Below are positions 7,663 to 16,368 of a DNA stretch of 64,000 bases, one piece after another. The stretch is from Phascolarctobacterium faecium DSM 14760 (GTDB taxonomy: Bacteria; Bacillota; Negativicutes; Acidaminococcales; Acidaminococcaceae). The stretch is taken from contig NZ_QLTS01000002.1 of the NCBI RefSeq assembly GCF_003269275.1, positions 90,018-154,017 on the forward strand, read 5' to 3'. Below the pieces are notes generated by a model. The model was not told the DNA's origin. It worked only from the letters and a program-made list of their open reading frames with translations, and did no database searches. Each line of letters opens with the position of its first letter. Positions within the stretch are counted from its first letter, which is position 1. The position numbers and the translations under genes are program-made.

Positions 7663-7691
7663 ATTTTACATTATTTTCAGAATTATTGCAA
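7663..7691 (-). promoter_or_regulatory. Promoter of porin 6256-7467
   Basis: Minus strand: -35 TTGCAA (7686-7691), 17-bp spacer, -10 TAAAAT (7663-7668), identical in form to copy 1. A TATAAT at 7606-7611 without a good -35 is an alternative that would place the start nearer the leader element. Confidence 0.6.
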
Positions 7692-8025
7692 GTTATTTTG
7701 TTAAAAATATAACTAATGATTGCATTTTTCTTTATTTTCGGATAATTCGCTGTTTTTACCAAAGCGTTGCCGCGTCCTGTTTGCCAACGAAAAATTATTT
7801 TTACAGGCTATGCTTTTATAAATTACTTATTTGCAGCTGTACTGCCGTATCTGCAGGCTATTTTCAACATATTTAAAAAGTTTTTAAATCTAATTGCTAC
7901 TGCTATTTTCCGCAGAAATAGGTTAAACTATAGATACAGAAACTTATCTGCACAGGGTGAATTTTTTAAACTTCTCCCGGGTAAATACCTGTACTAAAAA
8001 ACCTTTTAATAAGGAGGGATATTGT
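7692..8025. other. Intergenic region before the 2-oxoacid oxidoreductase
   Basis: About 330 AT-rich bases between divergent genes. AAGGAGGG at 8011-8018 is the ribosome-binding site of the next gene. I see no convincing promoter hexamer pair for the plus strand, no terminator and no credible small gene. Confidence 0.5.
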
Positions 8026-9771
8026 ATGAAAAAACAAGAATTATCGTGGAAGGCCGGCGGCCAGCAGGGCGAAGGCTTAGAGAGCCTGGGTGAGATTTTC
8101 GCCGCAGCTTTATGCTCTCTGGGCTATGACGTGTATGGTTACCGTCAGTTTTCGTCCCGGATCAAGGGCGGCCACACCAGCTATAAGCTGCGTATCGCCA
8201 ACCATCCGGTAGCTACGATCGCCAGCAGCTGCAATCTGCTGATCGCGATGGACCCGGACACACTAGAGGTGGATGCGCCTGAACTGACAGCCGAAGGCAT
8301 TTTAGTTACCGATACTGCCTGGCTGGAAGGTAAAAAGCCAAAGGTACGCACTGTTGCTCTATCCTGGAACGAACTGAGCAAAGCAGACGGTACAACACTG
8401 CCGAAAAACATTCTGGCTTTAGGCATCACCGCCGCTTTACTGGGCATCGATACTGCCAAACTGCTGCCGCTGCTGGAAAAACAATACGGCCGCAAAGGCG
8501 CCGAGGTCATGGAGACAAACCGCCTGGCGCTGGAAACAGGCTACGAATATATTAAAAATAATTATCATGATCTGCTGGCAGCCTTTACGATGCCGGAACT
8601 GGAAAATCCACAGCCGAAGCTGTTTATGTTGGGCAATGAAGCAGTAGCTCTGGGGGCTTTGACCTCGGGCGCCAAATTCATGTCGGCCTATCCGATAACT
8701 CCCTCTTCAGAAATTATGGAATATATGGTAAAATACGCACCTGCCGAAGGCGGCGTGATGCTGCAGACGGAAGACGAGATCTCGGCCTGCACGATGGCGA
8801 TCGGCGCAGCTTATGCCGGCGCCCGCGCTTTTACTGCGACAGCAGGCCCAGGCTTATCGCTGATGGCGGAAGCAATCGGCCTGGCGGAAATGACAGAGAC
8901 CCCGCTGGTCGTGATCGATACACAAAGAGGCGGCCCCAGTACCGGCCTGCCGACCAAGCATGAGCAGTCGGACCTGATGGCAGCGATCTATAATACACAC
9001 GGCGACACTGCCAAAATCGTTATTTCGCCTTCTTCTATAGAAGAATCTTTTTACGACACTTTTGAAGCCTTTAATCTGGCTGAAGAATATCAATGTCCGG
9101 TCATCGTGCTTTCTGACCTGCAGCTGTCTTTAGGCAAACAGTCCGTAACCAGCCTTGATTACGGCAAACTGCAGGTGCGGCGCGGCAAGCTGGTCAAGGA
9201 CGGATTGCCGGAAATCAAATCGCCGGAGTATTTTAAACGCTATGATCTGGAAGCAGAAGGCAGCATTTCCATGCGAGTCCTGCCGGGCACGCCAAACGGC
9301 ATCAGCCTCGGCACCGGGCTGGAGCATGATGAAGTTGGCCGGCCTTCCGAAAACAGGGCCATGCGTACAGCACAGTCCGATAAACGCCTGCGCAAGGTCC
9401 GCAGCGTTGTTGATACATTTGAAAGCCCGCTTTATGAAGACGCTCCCTATCCGCAAAGCGATCTGCTGATCATTGGTATGGCAGGCACCCGCGCCGTCAT
9501 CAGCGAAGTGGCTGAGGAGCTGCGCGAAAAAGGGCTGCGCGTCAATCATGTCCAGATTCGCCTGTTATCGCCATTCCCGGTCTGCGCTCTCAACCATTAT
9601 CTGCAGGAAGCGAAAAAAATCGTCGTCGTCGAGCACAATGCCACGGCACAGCTGGCACGGCTGATAAAAATGAATGTACCGCCCTGTCCGGAGCTGCATT
9701 CTATCTTAAAATACAACGGTGATATTTTCTATAAAGAAGAATTGCTGGCCAAATGCAAGGAGGTGCTGTAA
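8026..9771 (+). CDS. korA: 2-oxoacid:ferredoxin oxidoreductase, fused gamma-alpha subunit (581 aa)
   Basis: Subunit of a KorAB-type enzyme that oxidatively decarboxylates a 2-oxoacid (2-oxoglutarate or a related acid) to acyl-CoA while reducing ferredoxin. Residues 1-185 are the gamma domain (WKAGGQQGEGLESLGEIFAA, then RQFSSRIKGGHTSY). Residues about 205-430 are the pyrimidine-binding domain with YPITPSSEIMEYM and the TEDEISA motif. The C-terminal domain carries MAGTRAVISEVAEELREKGL. No ferredoxin-type Cys cluster is present in this chain. AAGGAGGGATATTGT before ATG 8026 sets the start. It is followed after 1 nt by the beta subunit, forming an operon. The exact oxoacid cannot be read from sequence; the symbol is a family-level assignment. 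Confidence 0.88.
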   Translation: MKKQELSWKAGGQQGEGLESLGEIFAAALCSLGYDVYGYRQFSSRIKGGHTSYKLRIANHPVATIASSCNLLIAMDPDTLEVDAPELTAEGILVTDTAWLEGKKPKVRTVALSWNELSKADGTTLPKNILALGITAALLGIDTAKLLPLLEKQYGRKGAEVMETNRLALETGYEYIKNNYHDLLAAFTMPELENPQPKLFMLGNEAVALGALTSGAKFMSAYPITPSSEIMEYMVKYAPAEGGVMLQTEDEISACTMAIGAAYAGARAFTATAGPGLSLMAEAIGLAEMTETPLVVIDTQRGGPSTGLPTKHEQSDLMAAIYNTHGDTAKIVISPSSIEESFYDTFEAFNLAEEYQCPVIVLSDLQLSLGKQSVTSLDYGKLQVRRGKLVKDGLPEIKSPEYFKRYDLEAEGSISMRVLPGTPNGISLGTGLEHDEVGRPSENRAMRTAQSDKRLRKVRSVVDTFESPLYEDAPYPQSDLLIIGMAGTRAVISEVAEELREKGLRVNHVQIRLLSPFPVCALNHYLQEAKKIVVVEHNATAQLARLIKMNVPPCPELHSILKYNGDIFYKEELLAKCKEVL

Positions 9772-9772
9772 G

Positions 9773-10633
9773 ATGTCGACTTTAGCTAGTTTTCAAAATC
9801 AGGTAAAACCCAACTGGTGTCCGGGCTGCGGTGATTACGCCGTTCAAATGGCTCTGCAGCAGGCAGCAGTAAAACTAAATCTGGAACCGCATCAGCTGGC
9901 ACTGGTTTCCGGCATTGGCTGCAGCGGCCGTATCGGCGGTTATCTATACGCCTACGGCATGCATACAACTCATGGCCGCGCTCTGCCTTTTGCCCAGGGC
10001 GTTAAGCTGGCAAACCCTGAATTGACCGTTATCGCCTGCGGCGGCGACGGCGACGGCTTTGCCATTGGCACAGCGCATACTATCCATGCTATGCGCCGCA
10101 ACGTCAATATCACTTATATCCTGATGGATAATCATGTCTATGGCCTTACCAAAGGTCAGACATCTCCCCGCAGTGATGTTGGCTTTAAAACCAAGACCAC
10201 GCCGACAGGCAATATCGAGACCCCGATCGCTGCTTTGGAACTGGCTTTAGCTTCCGGAGCAACTTTTGTAGCGCAGGGCTTTTCAGCCCAGCTGCCGCAG
10301 CTGGTAGATCTGATCGTCGCAGCCGTACGTCACGAGGGTTTTTCCTTCGTGAATGTGTTCAGCCCCTGCGTAACTTTTAACCATACCAATACTTATGAAT
10401 GGTTCCGCGAGCATCTGAGCGACGTCAAAGATATTGCCGGCTACGACCCGCATGATAAAGGTGCGGCCGCACGGCATATTATGGAAAAAGAAGGTATGCT
10501 GACCGGGCTGCTGTATGAAAACGACCGCGCTTCTTACGAACAGGCCAGCGGCCTTGCCGGTTTCAACACTATTAAAAACGTTGAAAAAATGCCGCAGGCA
10601 AACTTTAACAAACTGCTGGAAGGTTTTAAGTAA
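9773..10633 (+). CDS. korB: 2-oxoacid:ferredoxin oxidoreductase, beta subunit (286 aa)
   Basis: Thiamine-diphosphate-binding partner of the preceding subunit. PNWCPGCGDYAV near residue 13 and GIGCSGR near residue 49 carry the Cys residues typical of KorB for a 4Fe-4S cluster. GGDGDGFAIGTAHTIHAMRR is the TPP/Mg motif, and MDNHVYGLTKGQTSP is the conserved stretch after it. ATG 9773 lies 1 nt after the stop of the alpha gene, with AAGGAGGTG inside the upstream coding end. Length matches the family. The two genes end at a strong shared terminator. This makes a low-potential ferredoxin-linked enzyme typical of strict anaerobes. Confidence 0.9.
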   Translation: MSTLASFQNQVKPNWCPGCGDYAVQMALQQAAVKLNLEPHQLALVSGIGCSGRIGGYLYAYGMHTTHGRALPFAQGVKLANPELTVIACGGDGDGFAIGTAHTIHAMRRNVNITYILMDNHVYGLTKGQTSPRSDVGFKTKTTPTGNIETPIAALELALASGATFVAQGFSAQLPQLVDLIVAAVRHEGFSFVNVFSPCVTFNHTNTYEWFREHLSDVKDIAGYDPHDKGAAARHIMEKEGMLTGLLYENDRASYEQASGLAGFNTIKNVEKMPQANFNKLLEGFK

Positions 10634-10652
10634 AAAGAAAATAAGCAAAATA

Positions 10653-10683
10653 AAAAAATACCACCCAAAGGGTGGTATTTTTT
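10653..10683. terminator. Bidirectional terminator between korB and gltS
   Basis: 14-bp stem AAAAAATACCACCC with loop AAA, A and T runs on both sides, between convergent genes. Confidence 0.9.
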
Positions 10684-10695
10684 ATTAACAGCACT

Positions 10696-11889
10696 TTAAA
10701 ACATATTCAAAAACAGGGTAATAATAAAGGCATTGATAAAATCAATGAACAGACTGCCGACCAAAGGTACGATAAAATAAGCTTTAGGCGCCGGCCCGTA
10801 ACGTGCAACGATAGCATTCATATTAGCCATGGCATTAGGCGTGGCACCCATACCGAAGCCACAGCCGGCAGCGGTAATAACAGCGGCCTCATAATCGCGC
10901 CCCATTAAATTGAAAATAACAAAGCGGGCAAACAAAGCCATCATCGCCGTCTGCGCCAGCAGCATTACCACCAGCGGCAGTGCCAGTTCGCTGAGCTGCC
11001 ACAATTTCAGGCCCATCAGTGCCATTGAAAGGAAGATCGACAGCGACACGCTGCCCATAACGTCGATTTCTTTGGAAAAAACTTCGTACCTTCCGGTCAG
11101 GTCGGACAGGTTGCGAATAACAGCAGCCGCCAGCATCGCACCAATGTACGACGGGAAGGTAACACCAAAAGATGTTATCAGGCCTGTGATCCAGGAACCG
11201 ATACCCATTGCCACCAAAAGCTGACCGATGCCGAAAAGGAAATATTCTTTATCGACAGCATAAGCTTCCTTCCCGACAACAGGAGTTTTATGCACAGGCT
11301 CCTGCACACATTCAAAACAGAAAAGATTGTCTTTATCGATCAGATAACGGGCGATCGGCCCGCCGATAACGCTGCCCATAACCAGACCGAAGGTTGCCGC
11401 AGCAATAGCCACAGTCGCCGCCCCCTGCGCGCCCATCTGTTCGAGCAGAGGACCGAAGGAACCAGCCGTACCATGCCCGCCGACCATAGGGATCGAACCC
11501 GTCGCCATACCGATCAGCGGCCCCAAATTAAAAACAGAGGCCAGTCCGATACCAACAAGGTTCTGCAGAACGATAAGCACGGCGCAGACAGCTACCAGCT
11601 TCAAAACGCTGAGTCCGCCTTCTTTCAGCATACGCAAGCTGGCCGTATAACCAATGCTGGTAAAAAACATCGTCATAAAAAATCCCTGCAGCGATGTATC
11701 CAGCGTCAAATGCCAAAAGCCTCCGGTCGTCATGACAAGATTCAGCAGAGAAAACAGAACGCCGCCGATAACCGGAGCCGGGATACAGTACTGGTCAAAA
11801 ATATTGAACCTGCGTTTTAAACGCAGGCCAACATAGTATACAACTACTGCTACAGCAGTCATTTGGTACATATCCAAATCAATATTCAT
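10696..11889 (-). CDS. gltS: Sodium/glutamate symporter GltS (397 aa)
   Basis: Inner-membrane Na+:glutamate importer of the ESS family. About ten hydrophobic helices are arranged as an inverted repeat. The two re-entrant loops are represented by GSIPMVGGHGTAGSFGPL near residue 140 and GCGFGMGATPNAMANMNAI near residue 345. The N-terminus (MNIDLDMYQMTAVAVVVYYV) and length match the family. ATG 11889 follows AAGGATCGTGATACCTG. It lies 45 nt after trxB with no terminator between, so it may be co-transcribed with trxAB. Glutamate import suits a glutamate-fermenting relative. Confidence 0.92.
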   Translation of the reverse strand: MNIDLDMYQMTAVAVVVYYVGLRLKRRFNIFDQYCIPAPVIGGVLFSLLNLVMTTGGFWHLTLDTSLQGFFMTMFFTSIGYTASLRMLKEGGLSVLKLVAVCAVLIVLQNLVGIGLASVFNLGPLIGMATGSIPMVGGHGTAGSFGPLLEQMGAQGAATVAIAAATFGLVMGSVIGGPIARYLIDKDNLFCFECVQEPVHKTPVVGKEAYAVDKEYFLFGIGQLLVAMGIGSWITGLITSFGVTFPSYIGAMLAAAVIRNLSDLTGRYEVFSKEIDVMGSVSLSIFLSMALMGLKLWQLSELALPLVVMLLAQTAMMALFARFVIFNLMGRDYEAAVITAAGCGFGMGATPNAMANMNAIVARYGPAPKAYFIVPLVGSLFIDFINAFIITLFLNMF

Positions 11890-11934
11890 CAGGTATCACG
11901 ATCCTTAAAAAAGATTGTTCCACCCATTCGTCCA

Positions 11935-12864
11935 TCATAAAAGGTCAATGTAATCGCAAGCCGCCAGGGCAGCTTCCGTACCATCAGCGGCAGCCGTCGT
12001 CAGCTGGCGCACCTTTTTAACGCGGCCGTCGCCGGCAGCATAAATGCCGGGACAGGAAGTCGCACAATTTTCATCAGTTTTAATGTAACCATAAGCGTCC
12101 AGCTCAACCAAAGACGCGAAAGCTTTATTATCCGGAACATGGCCGATAGCGATAAAAACGGCATCGACATCCAGCGTCTGTTCCTCGCCGCTGACCTTAT
12201 TGCGGATGCCCAGCGACTCCAGCCGTTCAGAGCCATTGATTGCTGTTACTTCACTGTCAAGAATGAAAACAACGTTATCATGCTCCTGCAGCTTTTCCAG
12301 CAACCGTTTTTCGCCGCTGAAAGTATCGCTGCGATGGATGAGATAAACCTTTTTACTGGTAAAGCTCAATACCAGCGCATCATCGAGCGCTGTATTACCG
12401 CCGCCGACGACGGCCACGTTTTTATCTTTAAAAAAGGCTCCGTCACAGGTAGCGCAGTAGGAAACGCCGGAACCAATAAAACGGTCTTCATTTTCCAGTC
12501 CCAGCGGACGCACCCGCGCACCGGTCGCCAGAATCACTGCTTTTGCAAGCAGTTCGCCGCCATATTCAGTCTGTACGCCTTTATGGCTGCCGTAATCCTG
12601 CAGTCCGGTCACTTTATCGTAAACGATTTCCGCACCCATTTTGATAGCCTGATTATAAAGTGCTTCGGCAAATTCAAAGCCGGCAATGGATTCAAAGCCG
12701 GGGAAATTCTCTACATGCGAAGCATTGATGATCTGCCCGCCCTGCAAATACTGCTCGACCAGTTTAACAGATTTACCAGCACGAGCGGCATAGACTGCCG
12801 CCGTCAAACCCGCAGTACCTGCGCCGACGATCAAAACATCAGTCATAATTTGTTTTTCAGTCAT
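11935..12864 (-). CDS. trxB: Thioredoxin reductase (309 aa)
   Basis: FAD- and NADPH-dependent reductase that recycles thioredoxin. The FAD dinucleotide motif is VLIVGAGTAGLTAAVYAARA at the N-terminus, the redox-active disulfide is SYCATCDGAFF near residue 135, and the NADPH motif is VAVVGGGNTALDDA near residue 155. The C-terminal FAD motif is GIYAAGDGRVKKVRQL. The start is uncertain: ATG 12864 is used; ATG 12846 or TTG 12888 are possible, and the ribosome-binding site is weak. The gene follows trxA after 25 nt, so the enzyme and its substrate share a transcript. Confidence 0.92.
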   Translation of the reverse strand: MTEKQIMTDVLIVGAGTAGLTAAVYAARAGKSVKLVEQYLQGGQIINASHVENFPGFESIAGFEFAEALYNQAIKMGAEIVYDKVTGLQDYGSHKGVQTEYGGELLAKAVILATGARVRPLGLENEDRFIGSGVSYCATCDGAFFKDKNVAVVGGGNTALDDALVLSFTSKKVYLIHRSDTFSGEKRLLEKLQEHDNVVFILDSEVTAINGSERLESLGIRNKVSGEEQTLDVDAVFIAIGHVPDNKAFASLVELDAYGYIKTDENCATSCPGIYAAGDGRVKKVRQLTTAAADGTEAALAACDYIDLL

Positions 12865-12889
12865 AGTTTCACCGCTTCCCAGCCGCAAT

Positions 12890-13198
12890 TTATTTCAGCA
12901 TTGCCAAAATAGCCGGCTTCGGCTGTACGCCGACAGAACGTTTCACTTCCTTGCCGCCTTCAAACACGACCAGGGTAGGAATCGTTTCAACTTTATACTT
13001 TGCTGCCAGATCCTGATTGGCATCAACATCGATCTTGCAGACTTTCACATCAGTCAGTTCGCTGCCAAGCTGATCAATAACCGGTCCCAGCATACGGCAG
13101 GGGCCGCACCAGGATGCCCAAAAATCTACCAGGACTTTCCCTTCAGCCTGCATAACTTCTTTTTCGAAAGTTTCATTAGTAATATGTACAACTGCCAT
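12890..13198 (-). CDS. trxA: Thioredoxin (102 aa)
   Basis: Cytoplasmic disulfide reductase. The active site is VDFWASWCGPCRM near residue 31. The cis-Pro loop is VETIPTLVVFEGG, and the buried Asp is conserved in LVDFWA. Length is typical. ATG 13198 is preceded by AAAGGAGCGATTATT. It is the first gene of trxA-trxB(-gltS). Its promoter overlaps a Fur/PerR-like AT-rich half palindrome, described separately. Confidence 0.95.
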   Translation of the reverse strand: MAVVHITNETFEKEVMQAEGKVLVDFWASWCGPCRMLGPVIDQLGSELTDVKVCKIDVDANQDLAAKYKVETIPTLVVFEGGKEVKRSVGVQPKPAILAMLK

Positions 13199-13239
13199 AA
13201 TAATCGCTCCTTTTATCAATATATTTTATTTATATCTTA

Positions 13240-13268
13240 ATTTTAACCATTAATGATTATAATTGCAA
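13240..13268 (-). promoter_or_regulatory. Promoter of trxA-trxB with a PerR/Fur-like motif
   Basis: Minus strand: -35 TTGCAA (13263-13268), 17-bp spacer, -10 TAAAAT (13240-13245). The spacer and -35 contain ATTATAATCATTAAT, close to one side of a PerR/Fur box (TTATAATNATTATAA). Confidence 0.6.
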
Positions 13269-13332
13269 CAAATAATAATTACATTATCATTGTTAAAATA
13301 TCAATAAATTTTTTCTGATACGCCGGAAAACT

Positions 13333-13372
13333 AAAAGCACTTTACCTTTATATACCCGGCAAAGTGCTTTTA
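13333..13372 (-). terminator. Terminator of the diguanylate cyclase gene
   Basis: 11-bp stem AAAAGCACTTT / AAAGTGCTTTT with a loop of about 16 nt, just after the stop of the gene at 13376-14950. Confidence 0.75.
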
Positions 13373-13375
13373 TGG

Positions 13376-14950
13376 TCATTTGTGATATATTTTATACTGT
13401 TTCTTGCCGTTTCTTTTGGCTTCGTACAAGGCCGAGTCACTCTGACGTATCAGCAGGTCGACATCCGTAAGCGCATTACTGACGGCAATGCCGATGCTGG
13501 CTGACAGCACGGCGAACTTAGCATTGTCGGCAATCGTCTGCTGCAGACTGCTCAAAAATCTTTCTGCCAAAATTGCCAGCTCCGCATCTGTCTTCGAGCC
13601 TAAAACTACCGCTAAAAACTCGTCGCCGCCGACACGGGCAATAAATTCAGCTCCGAAGGTCTGCTTCAGCAGCTTGGCTACCATTACCAAAACCGTATCT
13701 CCGGCCTGATGTCCATATTCATCGTTGATCTTTTTAAAATTATCAAGGTCGATATAAAAAAGGTTGACATGCTTAGACATGATTTTATTACGCGTCATAT
13801 ATTCATAAAAATAACGGCGGTTATAAAGATCTGTCAGCTGGTCGGTGTTGGCACTGTAAATAATTTTCTTTTCCAGCAGCCGTTCAACGGTTACGTCGCG
13901 GCACATACACAGCATACCTACAGCCGTACCGAAAACATCAAAAATAGGCTTTTCGTAAATCTCCAGATTTTTTTCACGCCGACCGACAAGCACTTTTGCA
14001 TCGGCATAGCCTTTTGCATTGATCTCACTCATATCAGCTAAATTCTGCTGCTTCCACTGCTGATACTCCTGCCCGATCATAGCTTCTTTTCCTTCTGTAA
14101 AATACTGCGAGCAGATATCATTGGCATTGATGATCTTGCCGGCCTCGTTAGTCAGCAAAACCGCAAAAGGAAGATTACGCAGGATAACTTCCAGCTCCGC
14201 CCCCATATTTTCCAGATCAGTGACGTCGTGCGCGATGCCAACAGTGCCGATCAACTGCTCATTATCATCAAAAATCGGCGACTTGTAAGTCTTAAACTGC
14301 CGCATTCCATGCTTAGTTTTGACCTTTTCGTCGAAAATACAGGTTTTCTTTTCCTGCAGGACGATCTCTTCCGATTCCAGACAAATATACTCACCCTGCT
14401 CGTATTCTTCCTTTTTCATATCCCAGATATAATAATGGCCGCGGCCTTCAACATCTGCCTTGGTCTTACCAACGGCACGGCAAAAACTGTCATTGACCTT
14501 TAAATGCGCGCCGCGGATATCTTTAAACCAGATCAGGCTGGGAATACTGTTGATTCCGGTATCAAGATAACGCTGCGCCAGATGACAGTCTTTTATGATC
14601 TTGATATGTTCAAAAAGTCTGTGCAGCCTAAAAGCCACAAAAGCTTCAGTACATGGCCTGATCCAAAGATCTGTCAGCGACTGGTAAACAGCTGCATCCA
14701 GCTGCTCTGCAGTTTGCGGCTCAGCACAAAAAACTATTGCGGCATCCGGCTTAGAGTTTTTGACAAGCTCTGCCAAAACTGCTCCTGACAATTCACAGAC
14801 AATAACATCAGCAGTTTTAACAGCTGCGTCTGCCGACTGCCTTAAAAGCAGCTCGTGCTCAAAACCAGCCAGCGGTTCAAGAGCACTGACAGCATCATAT
14901 ATACGATTATCCTGGCTTAAAATCAATACCTGTAATTTATAATGGTACAC
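13376..14950 (-). CDS. PAS-PAS-GGDEF diguanylate cyclase (524 aa)
   Basis: Predicted soluble cyclic-di-GMP synthase. Residues about 1-105 look like a degenerate receiver-like domain (VLILSQDNRIYDAVSALEPL) without clear phospho-acceptor context. A PAS domain follows (SIPSLIWFKDIRGAHLKVND) with PAC region FKTYKSPIFDDNEQLIGTVG, then a second PAS (LPFAVLLTNEAGKIINANDI). The C-terminal GGDEF domain has DQLTDLYNRRYFYEY, YIDLDNFKKINDEYGH and an intact RVGGDEFLAV. There is no RxxD inhibitory site before GGDEF and no EAL domain. There are no membrane helices. It starts at a GTG (14950) after GGGTGTGAAAAC. Monocistronic. Confidence 0.88.
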   Translation of the reverse strand: MYHYKLQVLILSQDNRIYDAVSALEPLAGFEHELLLRQSADAAVKTADVIVCELSGAVLAELVKNSKPDAAIVFCAEPQTAEQLDAAVYQSLTDLWIRPCTEAFVAFRLHRLFEHIKIIKDCHLAQRYLDTGINSIPSLIWFKDIRGAHLKVNDSFCRAVGKTKADVEGRGHYYIWDMKKEEYEQGEYICLESEEIVLQEKKTCIFDEKVKTKHGMRQFKTYKSPIFDDNEQLIGTVGIAHDVTDLENMGAELEVILRNLPFAVLLTNEAGKIINANDICSQYFTEGKEAMIGQEYQQWKQQNLADMSEINAKGYADAKVLVGRREKNLEIYEKPIFDVFGTAVGMLCMCRDVTVERLLEKKIIYSANTDQLTDLYNRRYFYEYMTRNKIMSKHVNLFYIDLDNFKKINDEYGHQAGDTVLVMVAKLLKQTFGAEFIARVGGDEFLAVVLGSKTDAELAILAERFLSSLQQTIADNAKFAVLSASIGIAVSNALTDVDLLIRQSDSALYEAKRNGKKQYKIYHK

Positions 14951-15135
14951 GTTTTCACACCCAACTTTTTAATTCCCCATAAATTATTACACAAGCATAT
15001 TATTGAAATTCTTCTAACTATTTTATTTATATTACATCAAATTATATGCTATTAATTCTTTTTTGTCTACAGTTTCAGCAACATCAGCCTTCCTATGTTA
15101 TACTATTTTCAAGAAACCGAAAACCGAGGTCTATC

Positions 15136-15402
15136 ATGACAAATATCGCCACTCTTTTAGAAACTGCAATAGCACAAGCCCTGCCTGATAACTGGCAGCA
15201 GGAGCCGGAAACACATTTGCCCGCTCTGTCGCTGATCATCAGCAATATCCTGCTGCCCAACTGCTGCCAAATGTCGAATTTAAACAGCCTGGCAGCTTTG
15301 ATAGAAGAATCTGCTGTTTTAAAACAGCTGCCTGCTGCTTACAAAAATAAGCTGGCGCATACAGTTTATGATACTTTGGCACGCTTCAACGGCCTGGGCT
15401 GA
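15136..15402 (+). CDS. Small unknown protein (88 aa)
   Basis: I do not recognise this gene. It is predicted cytoplasmic, Leu- and Ala-rich and helical (MTNIATLLETAIAQALPDNW; later LAALIEESAVLKQLPAAYKN), with a Cys pair in LLPNCCQMSN. ATG 15136 follows CGAGGTCTATC, a modest ribosome-binding site. A -10-like TATACT at 15099-15104 lies upstream without a good -35. It is monocistronic between divergent neighbours and ends at a strong terminator, which supports a real gene. Confidence 0.55.
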   Translation: MTNIATLLETAIAQALPDNWQQEPETHLPALSLIISNILLPNCCQMSNLNSLAALIEESAVLKQLPAAYKNKLAHTVYDTLARFNGLG

Positions 15403-15441
15403 AAATAAAACCACCCGTAATAAACAGGGTGGTTTTATTTT
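15402..15441. terminator. Bidirectional terminator
   Basis: 15-bp stem AAAATAAAACCACCC with a 10-nt loop between the convergent genes ending at 15402 and 15462. The A/T parts of the stem double as T runs. Confidence 0.85.
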
Positions 15442-15461
15442 TTTATGTTTATTCTGCTGTT

Positions 15462-16355
15462 TCAGAAAACAGACTCCAACTGCAGATCCAGTTTCGGTGC
15501 TTTTACCCTTACAGTGATATTATCATTCACCAACTGGCTGATCTGAATATCGCAGGCAGCACTCAACAGTCTGTAGGCATCAGCAAAATCCAATTCTTTT
15601 TTCAGCATTAAAAATTCTACCATGTCATGCACTGCTGTTTGGATAGCTTCCTGAATATCAGCTCTGCTGGCCAGCGTATAAACAGCATCAGGAGTTTCAA
15701 GCATCGGACGCGCCAGCTTCCGGTCTTTGATAACTTCCACCTGCAGGCATACTCTGCCGGCTGTCTCTATTCCCGTCCCGCTCAGCTCGCCGTCACCCAT
15801 ACAGGCATGCAGATCGCCCAACGCCAAATTGGCACCGCTGACAAATACCGGCAAATACACTTTGGAGCCGACCTTAATGAGCTTGGTATCCATATTAGAA
15901 CCGTGATCACCTGGAACAGCGCAATGCACGCTGCCTTCCGCCGGAGCAACGCCAAGCACGCCGATCATCGGCGTTAACGGCAGTCTTATTTTTTCATTGA
16001 ATTCAGCAAAGCCATTTTTGATGGGAATTATTTTAGTGTGCGCTTCTGTGATTTTTTCACCCAGCACTCCCAAACCGGGAGATGTAACCATCACCCCCTG
16101 CTCAGCCAGCTGAATAGCCAGTACCTCAACGCAGAGAACGTCACCCGGTTCAGCCCCGCTCACAGCGATAGGACCCACAGAACAGTCCATAATGCTTATA
16201 TCGATATCAGGTCTTAAAACCGTTTCTGTTTTTATCTGCCCGCTATAACAATCATCGGTTTCGACCCAAAACGTTTCTCCGGGTTCCACAAAATATACCG
16301 GCTGATTAGCTTTACTGAAGTTAAAAACGACTTTATCTTTTGCAAAAATTTTCAT
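15462..16355 (-). CDS. Acetamidase/formamidase family amidase (297 aa)
   Basis: FmdA/AmdA-family hydrolase, predicted to release ammonia from short-chain amides. Family features: CYSGQIKTE near residue 38, the Pro/Gly-rich strand region (GAEPGDVLCVEVL), HCAVPGDHGSNMDTKLI near residue 145, LALGDLHACMGDGELSGTGI near residue 175 with the conserved His-Ala-x-Met-Gly-Asp-Gly-Glu, and a helical C-terminus. ATG 16355 is preferred because AAGGAG lies 9 nt upstream; an ATG at 16364 would abut it. The preceding permease ends 14 nt earlier in the same direction, so transporter and amidase are probably one operon. The substrate is not determined. Confidence 0.85.
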   Translation of the reverse strand: MKIFAKDKVVFNFSKANQPVYFVEPGETFWVETDDCYSGQIKTETVLRPDIDISIMDCSVGPIAVSGAEPGDVLCVEVLAIQLAEQGVMVTSPGLGVLGEKITEAHTKIIPIKNGFAEFNEKIRLPLTPMIGVLGVAPAEGSVHCAVPGDHGSNMDTKLIKVGSKVYLPVFVSGANLALGDLHACMGDGELSGTGIETAGRVCLQVEVIKDRKLARPMLETPDAVYTLASRADIQEAIQTAVHDMVEFLMLKKELDFADAYRLLSAACDIQISQLVNDNITVRVKAPKLDLQLESVF

Positions 16356-16368
16356 TTTCGTCATCTCC

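Noticed and set aside
1-7700. Possible CRISPR-like or mobile repeat array because the same sequences recur
   Set aside because: The repeats are promoter-leader-signal peptide cassettes of paralogous porin genes, spaced by kilobases. There are no short regular spacers, transposase or terminal repeats.
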